Of a stretch of 64,000 nt of DNA, positions 11,917 to 22,134 are shown one piece after another (the stretch's first letter is position 1; each line of letters begins with the position of its first letter). The position numbers and the translations under genes are program-made. Location of the stretch: NCBI GenBank assembly GCA_021292105.1, contig CM037873.1, forward strand, positions 13,493,489 to 13,557,488, in the 5' to 3' direction. This DNA is from Anadara kagoshimensis. Its lineage: Eukaryota > Mollusca > Bivalvia > Arcoida > Arcidae. The notes below the pieces were generated by a model. That model ran no database searches, was not told the DNA's origin, and was given only the letters and a program-made list of their open reading frames with translations.

Positions 11917-12604
11917 ATCCCCTTTACCTCAACCTTGTTACTTTCTTCCAACTTGCTTACAATTTACACCAAAACAAATGTAAGGAATAACAATATTTTA
12001 TTACGAATCCAGTTTCTCCTCATTGAATAAGAAAATATAATACATTATATATACTTTGAGAGACTTTTAGGAATAGAGAGCCCTCATTGCCTAGGTTCGA
12101 ACCATGCTTTGACAGATCATTTTGTGAGAAAGTTTGTCAGTTCGCTTGCCGAAGGTAGGTGTTTTCTTAGGGCGCTCTGGCTTTGACCACAATCCCTGAA
12201 ATGACCGCCTCGATTAAAGTGAACGAATTTTGAAATTGGCGTAAACACCGTTACTCGACTCTCAAGGAAAAATATGATATGATAATCTACATTACTAGTA
12301 ACCAAAACTGAAGATTTGATGAAGATATTTCGCATATTAAGAGATTGAGAGAGAGAGAGAGAGAGAGGCTTTATTTTTTTTAATTCAAACATGTTACAAT
12401 TAAAACATCAATATGAGAGAGAGATGCTTTTTTTAATTTAAACATGTTACAATTAAAACTTCAAATTATCACGGTGTTTTGTTTTAAGCCAACTTCAACT
12501 TTATGATAAAAAGTATATTTCTTACCTGAAATATAGGTAAAATTGAGAATCCACAAAATATTAAAAATTAACGAATATCTTAACTTTCTTGTAAACAACT
12601 CCAT
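1993..12604 (-). CDS. Cysteine-rich secreted or membrane ectodomain protein (DUF7042/7043-like)
   Basis: Seven exons on the minus strand: 12604-12526, 11009-10829, 8936-8833, 6738-6604, 5843-5667, 2931-2819 and 2110-1993. All have AG/GT borders and join in phase. The ATG at 12604 opens a signal peptide of about 26 residues (MELFTRKLRYSLIFNILW...). The mature part starts DGCTSWPTSWDSTWYDS, a pattern of the first extracellular module. Further modules contain LCFQYTKI, TCPTPLQGVFSYTSNDG, DVCTSTDTMTYDYTQC, and VYCVSHVTSGSNYFVYALNP followed by YYRFTC. These Cys/Trp patterns resemble the DUF7042-7045 families of insect and mollusc proteins of unknown function; that assignment is from memory and tentative. 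No catalytic motif is seen. A cell-surface or extracellular role is inferred from the signal peptide. Introns after exons 3 and 5 hold minisatellites built from the exon ends. The last exon is uncertain (see 1514-1701). Confidence 0.8.
2646..2705. repeat. Short hairpin repeat (variant)
   Basis: A perfect stem: GTCATGTGCTGATTTT and, about 28 bases on, its complement AAAATCAGCACATGAC. It is a variant of the GTCATGTGCTACTTTTGAA hairpin found at 29917 and 30543, differing in the middle of the arm. It lies in the intron between exons 6 and 7 of the Cys-rich gene. Confidence 0.75.
3001..3245. mobile_element. TIR family 2 element (MITE)
   Basis: Ends are ATAGGTAAACAACATTGACC and the inverted GGTCACTGTTGTTTACCTAT. 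They are flanked by TA, consistent with a TA target duplication. A second copy of the same length lies at 58151-58395 and a decayed one begins near 60353. Non-coding and intronic. Confidence 0.75.
3399..5660 (-). repeat. 71-bp minisatellite made from an exon 3' end and its splice donor (about 32 copies)
   Basis: On the minus strand each unit runs ACAATGCACGGTGACATG..., then GTTCAGGCATTCTCAC, then GTAAGTAAATATAGACTGT. The last two pieces match the end of exon 5 (5843-5667: CTGTTCAGGCATTCTCAC) and its intron start (GTAAGTACATATAGACTGT). The array begins at that donor and extends about 2.26 kb into the intron. Most units are 71 bp. The unit nearest the exon is shortened, and a few carry 1-bp indels. 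Nearly every unit keeps GTAAGT. The remaining 50 or so exon-derived bases are similar to the true exon but diverged. Confidence 0.95.
6817..6867. repeat. (CT)n microsatellite
   Basis: About 25 uninterrupted CT units, in the intron just upstream (in gene sense) of exon 4 of the Cys-rich gene. Confidence 0.95.
7247..7428. mobile_element. TIR family 3 element (MITE, about 180 bp)
   Basis: Begins TAGTCAAACTTGTCTATAAA and ends AAGGCAGGTTGGACCGTA, which are imperfect inverted copies. The interior has repeated TATATAGAGG and CTTTATAAGC words. Two more copies lie at about 35110-35290 and 36595-36775. Confidence 0.7.
7519..7715 (+). mobile_element. tRNA-headed SINE, type 2
   Basis: The head has tRNA-like A and B boxes (TGGCCCAGTGGTATAAAGCA and GGTTCGAATCCC). 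The body continues with GAGAAAGTTTGTCAAATCGC, a run near CTCTCCGGGCACTCTG, and a CCTCGATAAAAGTGAAA tail. Copies at 12078-12260 and 40465-40655 share this body. Confidence 0.75.
7727..8868 (-). repeat. 77-bp minisatellite made from an exon 3' end and its splice donor (about 15 copies)
   Basis: In minus sense each unit reads ACAGACAATTCTTACC, ATTATTATCTATTATCAG, then GTATATTATTATTGTTG and TTTTTGAATGACATTTCAAG. The first 34 bases are identical to the end of exon 3 (8936-8833). The next 43 are identical to the start of its intron. The array abuts the true donor and runs into the intron. Units are almost identical (A/T exchange in CTATTATCAG or CAATTATCAG; two units have small deletions), which suggests recent expansion. 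Confidence 0.95.
8945..9245. repeat. Degenerate AT-rich tandem repeat
   Basis: Irregular repeats of AATATAAAAATTGATGGAA of roughly 17-25 bp, giving spurious open frames rich in N, I and F on the minus strand. Located just upstream of the acceptor of exon 3. Confidence 0.85.
9365..9620. repeat. Dispersed repeat with GACAGACAGACGGAGGGACG core
   Basis: A non-coding stretch with the words CGACAGACAGACGGAGGGAC and CAAACATGGGGATTCC. A related fragment (GGACGGACAGAGGGAGGGAC) lies near 28016. It is intronic. The element class is not determined. Confidence 0.5.
9671..10655. mobile_element. Foldback element, 985 bp, flanked by TTAA
   Basis: Two long inverted arms (about 9671-10070 and 10250-10655) face each other across a short AT-rich spacer. 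Outer ends are GGGTCATCTAAGTAGGAAAA and its complement, each flanked by TTAA (9667-9670 and 10656-10659). TTAA duplications are typical of piggyBac-type insertion, but the GGG terminus is not the usual piggyBac end and no transposase is present. It lies in the intron between exons 2 and 3 of the Cys-rich gene. Confidence 0.8.
10768..10820. repeat. (CT)n microsatellite at an exon border
   Basis: Two CT runs separated by one CCTT. They end 8 bases from the donor of exon 2 (10829), so read-through on the minus strand would encode an RE-repeat peptide. Confidence 0.95.
11875..11914. repeat. (AT)n microsatellite
   Basis: About 20 AT units in the first intron of the Cys-rich gene. The rest of 11010-12070 holds no recognisable exon. 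Confidence 0.95.
12078..12260 (+). mobile_element. tRNA-headed SINE, type 2 (5' truncated)
   Basis: Has GTTCGAACCATGCTTTGACA (B-box region), then GAGAAAGTTTGTCAGTTCGC, GGGCGCTCTGG and CCTCGATTAAAGTGAACG, matching the copy at 7519 base for base in many places. The head upstream of the B box is eroded. Confidence 0.65.
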
Positions 12605-13555
12605 CTTTCTGGTAGTAATTTTCTCTTAAAAATAATTAAATCCCTGTTTTAAACTTCATTTTTAAAAAACTCCATGAGTAAAAATTTGCAAGAATATTTT
12701 TTCAACGTTACGTCATTGTTTGTTTTTCACGAGTGTTTAGTAGAAGTTGGGAGGGTCAGTCTAGTGGCTATAGAAACAACTGGTCAATGCACATGCCGTG
12801 ACGGAAGACAAAAGAATACAATCCCTAAATCGCCGAGATTTGAATTTAAACAACCTGCATGTTTGGCGCATTAAGCCATTGTTACGGAAGGAACGTCGTA
12901 TAAGCTTATTTTCTTTAACGGTAATATTTAAATACTGGTCGTACGACTTAAGGTGATTTGATCGTTTGGTTAATATTTTAATCTTTAGAAAAATGATGAC
13001 CTCTTAAAGCTTTAATTAATCATATACCTTTAAAACCGAGTTGAAAGTTTATGGTGATACACTAATCTTTAAATGGAACTAAAACTTAAATGGCGAACGC
13101 AGGTTTGTGGTCAACATATTTTTTTAAATTTAATATACATCCGTCTTTCATTATGTTTTCTGAAAATATTTTCAAATTTTTTTAAATGTTTAGTAGCGGT
13201 TGTTAATTTAAGACTTTTTACATTGTAACAATTTGTCTCAATAATTTTTCAGGTGTTCCGGAAAGAGCAAAGTTTTCTGACTGACCTCAAGACTCGTTTT
13301 GATAACACAATTTTAATTGAAAGGACATTGAAAGTTTGATGAACCTATTCAAAGGGTGGATAAAACAGCTGATGTTATTTTTTTCCAGTTCTCATCACTT
13401 TGACAAATGAAAAGTTCCAATGTATTGTAGTACAATTTACAGTCAATAAAGTTAATGTCGACACATTCAAATTGATAAATATTGAATTCAATTTATCTAG
13501 TTTTAACTTTTATATTTGTGTTTACTGATCAATAAAAAATATATACGGAAATATA
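12361..13555. other. Upstream region of the Cys-rich gene; no further gene seen
   Basis: Contains the first coding exon (12526-12604) and, to its right, about 950 bases of AT-rich sequence without a convincing open frame, RNA gene or clear core promoter. The promoter of the minus-strand gene should lie here, but I cannot point to it. Confidence 0.5.
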
Positions 13556-13561
13556 AATAAA

Positions 13562-13598
<37 letters not shown>

Positions 13599-13624
13599 AT
13601 ATATATATATATAAATAAATATTA
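13556..13624. repeat. (AAAT)n microsatellite with AT core
   Basis: Repeated AATA units interrupted by a short ATATATATAT run. Confidence 0.95.
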
Positions 13625-13689
13625 ATCCGTTTAAAAATTACGATCTTAAAGCAGAAACCTGGCAAATTAAGTTAAACATGTGGATTTTC

Positions 13690-14060
13690 ATCTGGTCGCG
13701 AGACCGGGTGCTCCGGAAGAGCAAGCGACAGTTTATCTAGCTACAATTGTCATGCTTGAAACCGTAATTGAGAATGAAATAATCATGGAACTGTGGGTTG
13801 TCGGATATATCTAGAGTAAGTGGGTTGTCGGATATATCTAGAGTAAGTGGGTTGTCGGATATATCTAGAGTAAGTTCATATACAGAGACATACTTACCAA
13901 CAATATTGTGATGACGGTTATATAACTTTTTGAGGGCTTTGATAAGCCTCGTGTCCTTGTGTCATCAATTTATTTGTAAGCAGCTTGCTTCGTTGTATAA
14001 AGTTCCCTTGGAACCAACTTGACAGATCTCCGAGAACAGTGTTTCTGGTGTTCATTATAT
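13690..14060 (-). repeat. Dispersed repeat R1 (reverse) interrupted by a 27-bp triplication
   Basis: GAGACCGGGTGCTCCGGAAG at 13700 is the complement of the R1 core. The piece from 13895, with AACAATATTGTGATGACGG and TTATTTGTAAGCAG, matches the other end of R1. Between them a 27-bp unit beginning GTGGGTTGTCGGATATATCT is present three times (about 13793-13873). Confidence 0.65.
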
Positions 14061-14219
14061 AATTTATTTTATTAACGTGTCACATGCCATAAAACATACA
14101 TAATAACATATACAATACAAAAAATAAAATATCATGACATCCAGCCTAAAAGACTTATGAGACACGGTCATCTATAAAAATTGGCGAAAATATATACATG
14201 TACATTCAATATACAGCAG

Positions 14220-14555
14220 TAAAAGTGTGTGTGTGGTGCAGTTGTATAGAAATGTTTGTTAAAGTGTGTGTGTGTGTGTGTACATATATGTGTGTGTGTG
14301 TGTTAAAATGTATGCAGTGTGTGTGTGTGTGTATGTGTGTTAAAATGTATGCAATGTGTGCGTGTGTGTGTGTGTGTGTGTGTTAAAATGTATGCAGTGT
14401 GTGTGTGTATGTGTGTGTTAAAATGTATGCAATGTGTGTGTGTGTGTGTGTTATAATTTGTATGCAGTGTGTGTGTGTGTGTTAAAATGTATGCAGTGTG
14501 TGTGCGTGTGTGTGTTAAAATGTAAGCAATGTGTGTATGTGTGTGTGTGTTAAAA
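14220..14555. repeat. Complex (TG)n repeat
   Basis: TG runs punctuated by a recurring TTAAAATGTATGCAG word, so it is a higher-order repeat rather than a plain dinucleotide array. It lies at the 3' side of the LINE fragment. Confidence 0.9.
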
Positions 14556-14601
14556 ATAAATGTGATAAATTAGAAATTAAAAATGACAAAAAATTAAATA
14601 G

Positions 14602-15520
14602 TTATGATAAAAAATATTTCCTTCTATTATACATATTAAAAATTGTCTTGGCCACTAATGGTTGTAAAACAGTTACTTGCATTAAAAATTTCATTTTTTC
14701 TGTCTCACATAAAACATTAAAACCTGTAAAAATATTCTCAGCAAAATAAAATAAATCAAAACGAAGATCAGAGTAAAGATCACAATATAATAAAAAATGT
14801 TTCTCGTCCTCAATATCACAGTTTTTACAAAATTTACATAAACGATCATTCAAAGGAGTTTTCGGTTTGCTATATCGTCCCGTTTCCACTCTAAGGGGCA
14901 AACTGCCGCATCTAAAACTGGAATATACCCGTCGATGGTGCCTTGGTATTAATTGCGTTAAGTATTGTTCACAGCCGATTTCAGATTTAAATGTTCGATA
15001 TGTTCTAAGTTTATTTCCGTTGTCTCCATTTCCTCTGTCGTTCCAAAGTTTATGTTTCCATGTATCACAGTCTTGCTTCAAAATTACTGTTTTCGCGTAT
15101 CTAAAAATTTATTGATTTGGCTTTTGTCTGTGCATTGTAAAAATAAATCGTATAAGTTAAAATCACATAATAACTGCTTGACTTTAGTATCCCATGAATG
15201 TGAAAATTTGCTACTCCAATGTCTTACCGCACACACTAATCGGTCATTTGGCAAAGTATTTAGCTTCAACCAATAACGTAGCACTTCTATCTGCAGTCGG
15301 GATTTGCATGTTGACCACCCAAGTTCACCTCTTGAAGCTAAGTTGGATGTGTTGCCACATACACCTAGAAAAAAGCGAGCTGCTCTGTTTTGCACAGTTT
15401 CCATTCTTTTACAGTCTTTAAGACCCCACACCTGACTACCATAAAATAAAACTGGTTCTACAAGCGACGAATAAAGTTTTGAAAATACTTTGACAGACAT
15501 ATCACCAACAGAATAAAATT
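14602..15520 (-). pseudogene. LINE (non-LTR retrotransposon) ORF2 C-terminus, 5'-truncated and frameshifted
   Basis: Two minus-strand frames form one former protein. 15500-15084 reads SKLYSSLVEPVLFYGSQVWG and AARFFLGV..., the segment after the reverse transcriptase palm in many LINEs. 15081-14602 carries LCKFCKNCDIEDEKHFLLYC, the CxxC...H...C zinc-knuckle-like motif at the end of such ORFs, then a TAA stop. The frames are separated by a 1-2 base indel near 15084. In-frame stops appear beyond 15520, so the copy is truncated there. The 3' end merges into the TG repeat. Dead copy; the clade is not assigned. Confidence 0.8.
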
Positions 15521-15646
15521 TCTAAACACCGATGTTCAATATCTGGCCCCGGCCCGGCCTCCTATTAATAGTACAGTTGTCGGTATTATAAAACAAATAT
15601 CTTTCTAGAGTTCAGTACTTGATGGAAATCCAACTTATTACAACGG

Positions 15647-15974
15647 ATGCAAGTAAGGGATATCGCATTGTTTACGAGCCGTTAGGCGAGTAAACAATGC
15701 GATATCAAACTTGTTGCACGTCTAGGAAAATACAATAGTTAATCGGATTACGTTGATTGTGTCCTCAGGTACTGACTGGAACCGATCCAAAATCACTACC
15801 GACCTACTAAATAGTGAATACTTCTCAGTTTCTGTTTTTGTTGTTGTTCTATTATAATTTTTTTCGCGAAAACATTGCTTGCATTTTTTCCAAACAATTT
15901 TCAACTCTCTTTGTTAAATATGTGTATTTTTCATTTTGTTGTATTGTTAAACAACGCGATATCCCTTACTTAAT
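15647..15974. mobile_element. Foldback/TIR element with GGGATATCGC ends
   Basis: Left end AAGTAAGGGATATCGCATTG; right end complement AACGCGATATCCCTTACTT. Next to the left end is a second inverted copy (GTAAACAATGCGATATC at about 15691-15707), so the left side can fold on itself. No coding capacity. Confidence 0.65.
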
Positions 15975-16550
15975 CCAATTAGAGAACGTTTAAAAGAATA
16001 TGTCATTATCAGTGACCTTAACCTTTGACTCGGACAAAAAATCAATCCCAAAGTAAATCCCCCCAAAAAAAGAGTTCTACTTTTGAAGCTGCAGTTCGAG
16101 ATAGATAAAAGATCGTCTAATTCTGTCGCAATGAAGACTGTTTTAAGTGAACCGATAGCATCATTATCCGAAGCCATACTAGACTGTAAAGATAGAGAAT
16201 AAAGGAACAAAAAAGTTGTTTTACAAGTCAGTTTCCAGAGGAGGAAAGAAATTTTACGATTTTCGAATCCGTCCAAGCCGATACGAGCTATTTGGCATCT
16301 TTCAATATTCAGAGAAATGTTTTTTTTATGGTACGACATCCACTGAAGAACAAGTGGGTGAAATTAAGTTGATTGTGCATGGCAAGTTGCATTACCACTT
16401 TGGTATTATGATATCGGGTGTGGATACCCCCCCCCCCTTTTGTAGCAGATAACAATGCTCGACGTTTGATCCAGAATTTAAAAGAACATAAAAGCAATTT
16501 TTGGCACATACTTCAATGACTCCTATGACGGGAATTAATAAAAAACGCCT
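15975..16550. other. Unassigned region with an anonymous open frame
   Basis: A 130-codon minus-strand frame (16339-15947) runs partly into the neighbouring TIR element and shows no family pattern, and a C-run interrupts the region at 16428. I see no reliable gene here. Confidence 0.4.
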
Positions 16551-16554
16551 ACTA

Positions 16555-16918
16555 CATGTCGATGGTGATTACATTTTATGTAAAGCGTCCGCCTCGAGAC
16601 TAGGAGCTCGTATGGATCAAACTGTATGCTTTAAATTTCGAAGTACTGCTTCTTCGCCCGTCGCCCAGTCGCTTGGTATTTAGAGGACCGAAAATCGACT
16701 GGTACCCCGGTGTCAGTATGCATACTAACTCGGTGAATTGGAACAATAAAATCACAACTAGTGTGGACAGGTACAAGGCACAGCATAAAACGCACTTGCG
16801 CATCTCACTCCTAGACAAACTTATTCTTAGGTAAGTGTTTTCAGATTAAACGATTTTTGTTAAAACAAACTGAAAGATTGCTGATGTTGATGTTAAACAA
16901 CGTTACAACAACAACAAC
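16555..16918 (+). mobile_element. Decayed tRNA-headed SINE, type 3
   Basis: The tail GATTGCTGATGTTGATGTTAAACAACGTT followed by (AAC)n matches the type 3 tail at about 34780-34825 (TTGCTGATGCGACGTTAAGCA, then AACAACATC). The TACAAGGCACAGCATAAAACGC stretch matches its body (ACAAAGTAGACCATAAAACAC). The head is poorly preserved. Confidence 0.5.
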
Positions 16919-16929
16919 AAACAACATTT

Positions 16930-17980
16930 AGCAAGCTAACTCAAACTACACTGATAGTGGAATTCCAACATAGACAATGAGCTTGCTTACTCAAACTACA
17001 CTGATAGTGGAATTCCAACATAGACAATGAGCTTGCTAACTCAAACTACACTGATAGTGGAATTCCAACATAGACAATGAGCTTGCTAACTCAAACTACA
17101 CTGATAGTGAAATACTAACATAGACAATGAGCTTGCTAACTCAAACTACACTGATAGTGAAATACTAACATAGACAATGAGCTTGCTAACTCAAACTACA
17201 CTGATAGTGAAATACTAACATAGACAATGAGCTTGCTAACTCAAACTACACTGATAGTGAAATACTAACATAGACAATGAGCTTGCTAACTCAAACTACA
17301 CTGATAGTGAAATACTAACATAGACAATGAGCTTGTTAACTCAAACTACACTGATAGTGAAATACTAACATAGACAATGAGCTTGCTAACTCAAACTACA
17401 CTGATAGTGAAATACTAACATAGACAATGAGCTTGCTAACTCAAACTACACTGATAGTGAAATACTAACATAGACAATGAGCTTGTTAACTCAAACTACA
17501 CTGATAGTGAAATACTAACATAGACAATGAGCTTGCTAACTCAAACTACACTGATAGTGAAATACTAACATAGACAATGAGCTTGCTAACTCAAACTACA
17601 CTGATAGTGAAATTCTAACATAGACAATGAGCTTGTTAACTCAAACTACACTGATAGTGGAATTCCAACATAGACAATGAGCTTGCTAACTCAAACTACA
17701 CTGATAGTGGAATTCCAACATAGACAATGAGCTTGCTAACTCAAACTACACTGATAGTGGAATTCCAACATAGACAATGAGCTTGCTAACTCAAACTACA
17801 CTGATAGTGGAATTCCAACATAGACAATGAGCTTGCTAACTCAAACTACACTGATAGTGGAATTCCAACATAGACAATGAGCTTGCTAACTCAAACTACA
17901 CTGATAGTGGAATTCTAACATAGGTAATGAGCTTGCTAACTCAAACTACACTGATAGTGGAATTCCAACATCGAGAATGA
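16930..17980. repeat. 50-bp satellite, 21 copies in blocks of two variants
   Basis: The unit starts GAGCTTGCTAACTCAAACTA, then CACTGATAGTG and TAACATAGACAAT. The first three and last seven or so copies carry GGAATTCCAAC; the middle block of about eleven carries GAAATACTAAC. There are no indels across 21 units, so the array is young. Not inside a recognised gene. Confidence 0.95.
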
Positions 17981-18039
17981 GATAGAGGCCGATTTGTCCA
18001 TAACATGCGATTTAGACTATTTGGCCAACCACCAAGGCC

Positions 18040-18490
18040 TTCTGCAATAGCAAAGTTGTTCATTTGTAAACATTGCTGCCAATTTACCGGTGAGAGGTCT
18101 ATAGGTAAAATTTATCGCAGACATGGTTTCTAAGTTTACATGGTAGAGCTTGTTCCCATTTCAGGGACTTTGTACAATTTTTTCCAAGGCCCTAAAAAGT
18201 TTTATGGCCGTCATCACTGTATTGTAGACAAGTTTGATTGCCCTGGATATATTTGACGTCCCATATAGTTCCATGTTCCTTTCACACAATTTTATTACAC
18301 ACGTGGTGGGTGTAGCTAGCTAAACAGGAGGTGCTTACCCTTTCGGATCATCACCTGGCCTCACTTCCCTGATGAAAGTTCACATGTCTAACCTAACTTG
18401 TCAGTTCCAAAGTTTTTACTTTGCTTCTGGATTGTGATTTGGACATGGATTAGTATGTTTGTTTTTTGATTACATATTGGTAACATAGTA
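18040..18490 (+). repeat. Dispersed repeat R1, long copy
   Basis: Contains in order GTAGAGCTTGTTCCCATTTC, TGGATATATTTGACGTCCCA, TAGCTAGCTAAACAGGAGGT, CCTCACTTCCCTGATGAAAG and TTGGACATGGATTAGTATGT. The copy at 31920-32440 has the same order. Probably a non-autonomous transposon. No coding frame and no clear terminal repeats were found. Confidence 0.7.
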
Positions 18491-20149
18491 AGTGTAACGA
18501 TAACATGAGGCTGATGTCAATAAATCTTTCATTTTATTGCAGTCTATATCAAATGATTTACTTTGTATAAAATCATAAATGTTATGCAAAGTTTAGTCAA
18601 CTTAATAATAAATTGGTTAACTTGAATTTGTTTTAAAACAGCAATATGTAGTTAGTATGTGTCCATTATTGAAATAAAACAATTAAAACATGGTTTTATT
18701 TATCCAGAAGTATCAGTCACACATTTCACCAAGGTCGGCAAACATGTGATTTTTAAAAATCAATTATTATCCAATCCCTTAAAATTTTCTTAGACTGTAT
18801 TGTTGTGATAGCTTCCTAACTATATGGTTGAAATATAGGGCAAAAATTTCACAATATCTTCAAAAAATCACAATGCATACTACTTGTAATGCATTAAAAA
18901 CTATTGTAAAATCTGTATAATTAACAAATGAATTAAAAAATATTAACATCGAAATAATCTAATTCAATTGTGTACGAAAATGTTAATCACAAATCCACCA
19001 TCATTATAATAAATAGATATAGTTTATTTTCCATTTGCCAGATGACCTTTCCTGCGGCACTGCAATATATGTGTATAATGCGGTACGTTTATGACGTCAT
19101 TTCCGGTAACTTGGCACTGTTCCTCCAGAACTTCTTGAATTTGACCTAATATTTGATTTCTTCTCTTTTCTGATGTACGAGTGATGTTACTTACTGTTGA
19201 AAAATGCTTGACTATGAAATCCGTATTTCCCTGTCAACAAAGAAATTTTACAATTCTATAAACTGTTAAAGAGTAAAACAATGCGATAATTTCTCAAAAT
19301 ATGTCATCCAAGCACGATTGCAGTCGTGAAAAAAACCATAAGCTTAACATGTAAATATCTTCATAACAAACAATGATAACCTTATGAGTGTCCAGGACTT
19401 TTAATTAATTCACAAAATGTTTATCAATCGACCAAATGTACAGGAAAAAAAGAGAATTACATATTTGCAGAGAAAAATCAAAATCGGTGTTCATTCTATT
19501 TTTTTCAAAGGAGACTTCAAAAAAACTATTCTCTAAAACACCATGGCATCAATATATTTGCATTTATTTTGTGTAAAATACGATCCACTAAGGTTTGAAG
19601 AATAGGGTTATTAAAAATGAGGAATTATTGTCCAAATGTTCCATCTAAAATGAACACTGATGACTGATTTTCCTTTCTAGATGGTCCTTGTGCACTTAAA
19701 AGTAGTATTTATGTATTTCCATTTGTAACAATGAAGCATGATGATCCACCTGATGTTAAAAACAAATAACTCGAAAAATAGAACATTTTACATGTTACAA
19801 AATGTTTGTATAGTGCCATATATATTGTTGGTAAGACTAAATATGGTATATTACCTCTAACGGGGGTCCATTAAGGAATTTTTCTGAAATTAGTTCAAAT
19901 TCTTGAAAATTGTCAAGAACGTTTCTCCAGACATTTTGTTGATAATAATTTGGTCCACTTTCTCTTTCTACTCTGTAAAAGTCGGCTATTTTCCTCATCC
20001 ATCTTTCTTTAAAATCTTTACAATTCCACACCAAAACTATCAATAAAATGATATAAATGTAGAGTTAGGTCTTTAACAGAAAATAAGTTTGAATTAGTAA
20101 GTATATGTTGATTTTTTTTGTTTAGATCAAAAACAAACACGTATACCAT

Positions 20150-20270
20150 TCCATGTCCACGCCATAATTCCAAAGCAAAGTAAAGCCTTTAACCTAGTAA
20201 CTTAGGTTTAACACGTGAACTTCCACCAGGGAAGTGAGACCTGTTGTTCAGGGAAGCAAAGCACATCCTC
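20150..20270 (-). repeat. Dispersed repeat R1 fragment, reverse
   Basis: AACACGTGAACTTCCACCAGGGAAGTGAGACC is the complement of the R1 core. It lies in a methyltransferase intron. Confidence 0.6.
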
Positions 20271-20384
20271 TTTGATTTGGTACACCCTCCACGTCTATAA
20301 TAAAATAAATTTGATTACTACTAAGATTCTAGATTTACTAGATTCCCGTCTGGTATTAGTGTATCATATCCCTTTAGAATGAAG

Positions 20385-20640
20385 TGGTGTAATGGACTTT
20401 TACGCCCCGGTCAAAAAATCTTATACTTTTATCGAGGCGGTCAATTCTTGGACAGTTTGGGTGGTGGAGGAAATCGAGCCGTCCGGATAAAAGCACCGGC
20501 CTTCGGCAAGGGTACTGAAAAACTCTCGAACTCTATGATCTGCCGGAGTGTAATTCGAACCTAGGCCGTGAGGCCTGCTTTGATGTGTAATTCTGTGCGT
20601 TAGACCACTCAGTTACCGAAACCCCTCAAGTCTTCAAATT
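20385..20640 (-). mobile_element. tRNA-headed SINE, reverse orientation
   Basis: On the minus strand it starts TTTCGGTAACTGAGTGGTCT (A box) and has GGTTCGAATTACACT (B box), spaced as in a long-arm (Leu/Ser-type) tRNA. The body then contains CTTGCCGAAGGCCGGTGC and a CCTCGATAAAAGTATAAG tail. This last element resembles the tail of type 2 SINEs. Confidence 0.7.
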
Positions 20641-21428
20641 ATACAAAGCAGATGTTTAGTTGTATATACCATTGATATGTTGTCAACAATTCTGTCAAAC
20701 AATGAGAAGTAAAATTACCTAGATTCCCGCCTGGCACAAGTACCCTGCTGATTTCCTGTAAGCACTCATCTGTAGCGAACCAATGGAAACAAGTTGCAGC
20801 AATAACATTCTGAATTGAAAGAAAAATTCAAATTAAAACTAAGTATAAAATAGCTTGTGTTGTTTTGATATTGTTAATGTTGTAATCATTGGATTGTCTG
20901 GTTACTTAAGCCACTACGGTACCTCAGTTGATATATTGCTCTCTCCTTATGTGGCAGGTCTTGGGTTCGAACTCTGAACATAGAAATTGAATTTCTTGTG
21001 GTAAACACTGGTCATTTTGGAATTAAAATCACAAGTCCTTCGAATGAGATCTTAGAACTAGATACCCGTGCCACATATAGTGTGGCATATGAGTGACACG
21101 TTAAAAATCGTATTTCCATAAGCCCTAGTTAAATTTTCTGGCACTTTATTTTACTGGTCGACATATAACTAAAACATTCTTGAAATTGGTCTAAAACCTT
21201 GTGAAATCAATCAATTCGCCAAACTTTGAGTGATGGGAAGAAAGCTTTACATCACAAACCTTTATTGCCATGTCAAATACGTTCAAAACCTTAACCCATT
21301 GACGGCAATCACTCTACCTCATCCAAAGTATTCAGTGTTTTAATTTTTTACATTATTAGCTACGGTTTAATAAACATTTTTCAGAACCTTGGTGTTTATA
21401 ATGGTTATGTTAAGTATATCACTCCCGG

Positions 21429-21431
<3 letters not shown>

Positions 21432-21475
<44 letters not shown>

Positions 21476-21488
21476 AGAGAGAGAGGGG
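21432..21488. repeat. (GA)n microsatellite
   Basis: Nearly pure GA ending in a short G-run. Methyltransferase intron. Confidence 0.95.
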
Positions 21489-21848
21489 GGGGGAGAGTCC
21501 AGCCATCTGGGGGCAACTGTTGGCTACATCACAAGCATAGTGGGGACACCACCAACAATGTGGGGACAAGCCATGTGTTCCCAGATCTAGTAGTATAGTT
21601 GAAATGCCCTAAAAACGATATTTACAATTGCAATAGAGTAGAGATAGGTAAGCTGGGGACATTTGATTGACAAAAATGTCCCCAATTTAAATACTGAAAA
21701 TGTTCTCACATCGTAGGAACTAACATACTAGTATTTCTTATGAAACTCACATTATCTCACTTGTCCCTACTCTACACTGTTAAAATATACTGAGCCCAGT
21801 TGTTTGAAGCTTGGTTAATTTAACCAATTGATTAGTCAAAAATTGGTT

Positions 21849-21883
<35 letters not shown>

Positions 21884-21906
21884 TTTTTTTGTTTTTTTTT
21901 TTTTTT
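21849..21906. repeat. Poly-T tract
   Basis: About 57 bases of T with two single G interruptions. It could be the A-tail of a minus-strand retroposed copy, but no body is recognisable beside it. Confidence 0.9.
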
Positions 21907-22084
21907 GCATTATATCAAATATTTTGTGAATATTTTGTTGAAAACATAAAATTGAATAGAATTTCATCAAATTGAAACACACTGTTTATAAACTGCTGCT
22001 TCAATTATGATATGTTAATTTTAGTTGTGTTTTAAATTTGTGCTAATCACTAATTAAATTAATCAAGCTTCGAACAACTGGTCC

Positions 22085-22086
<2 letters not shown>

Positions 22087-22130
<44 letters not shown>
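22087..22130. repeat. (GA)n microsatellite at a splice donor
   Basis: Lies within 15 bases of the donor of the methyltransferase exon 22288-22145, on the intron side. This repeats the arrangement seen beside exon 2 of the Cys-rich gene (10768-10820). Confidence 0.95.

Positions 22131-22134
<4 letters not shown>

Noticed and set aside
14198..14386. Cys/Val-rich frame that looks like a small disulfide-rich peptide
   Set aside because: It is the reading of TGTGTG repeats; there is no conserved spacing or splice context.
15947..16339. 130-codon minus-strand frame
   Set aside because: No family pattern, and it overlaps the end of a foldback element; not enough to call a gene.
21849..21906. Poly-T as tail of a processed pseudogene
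   Set aside because: No gene body or target duplication beside it could be found.
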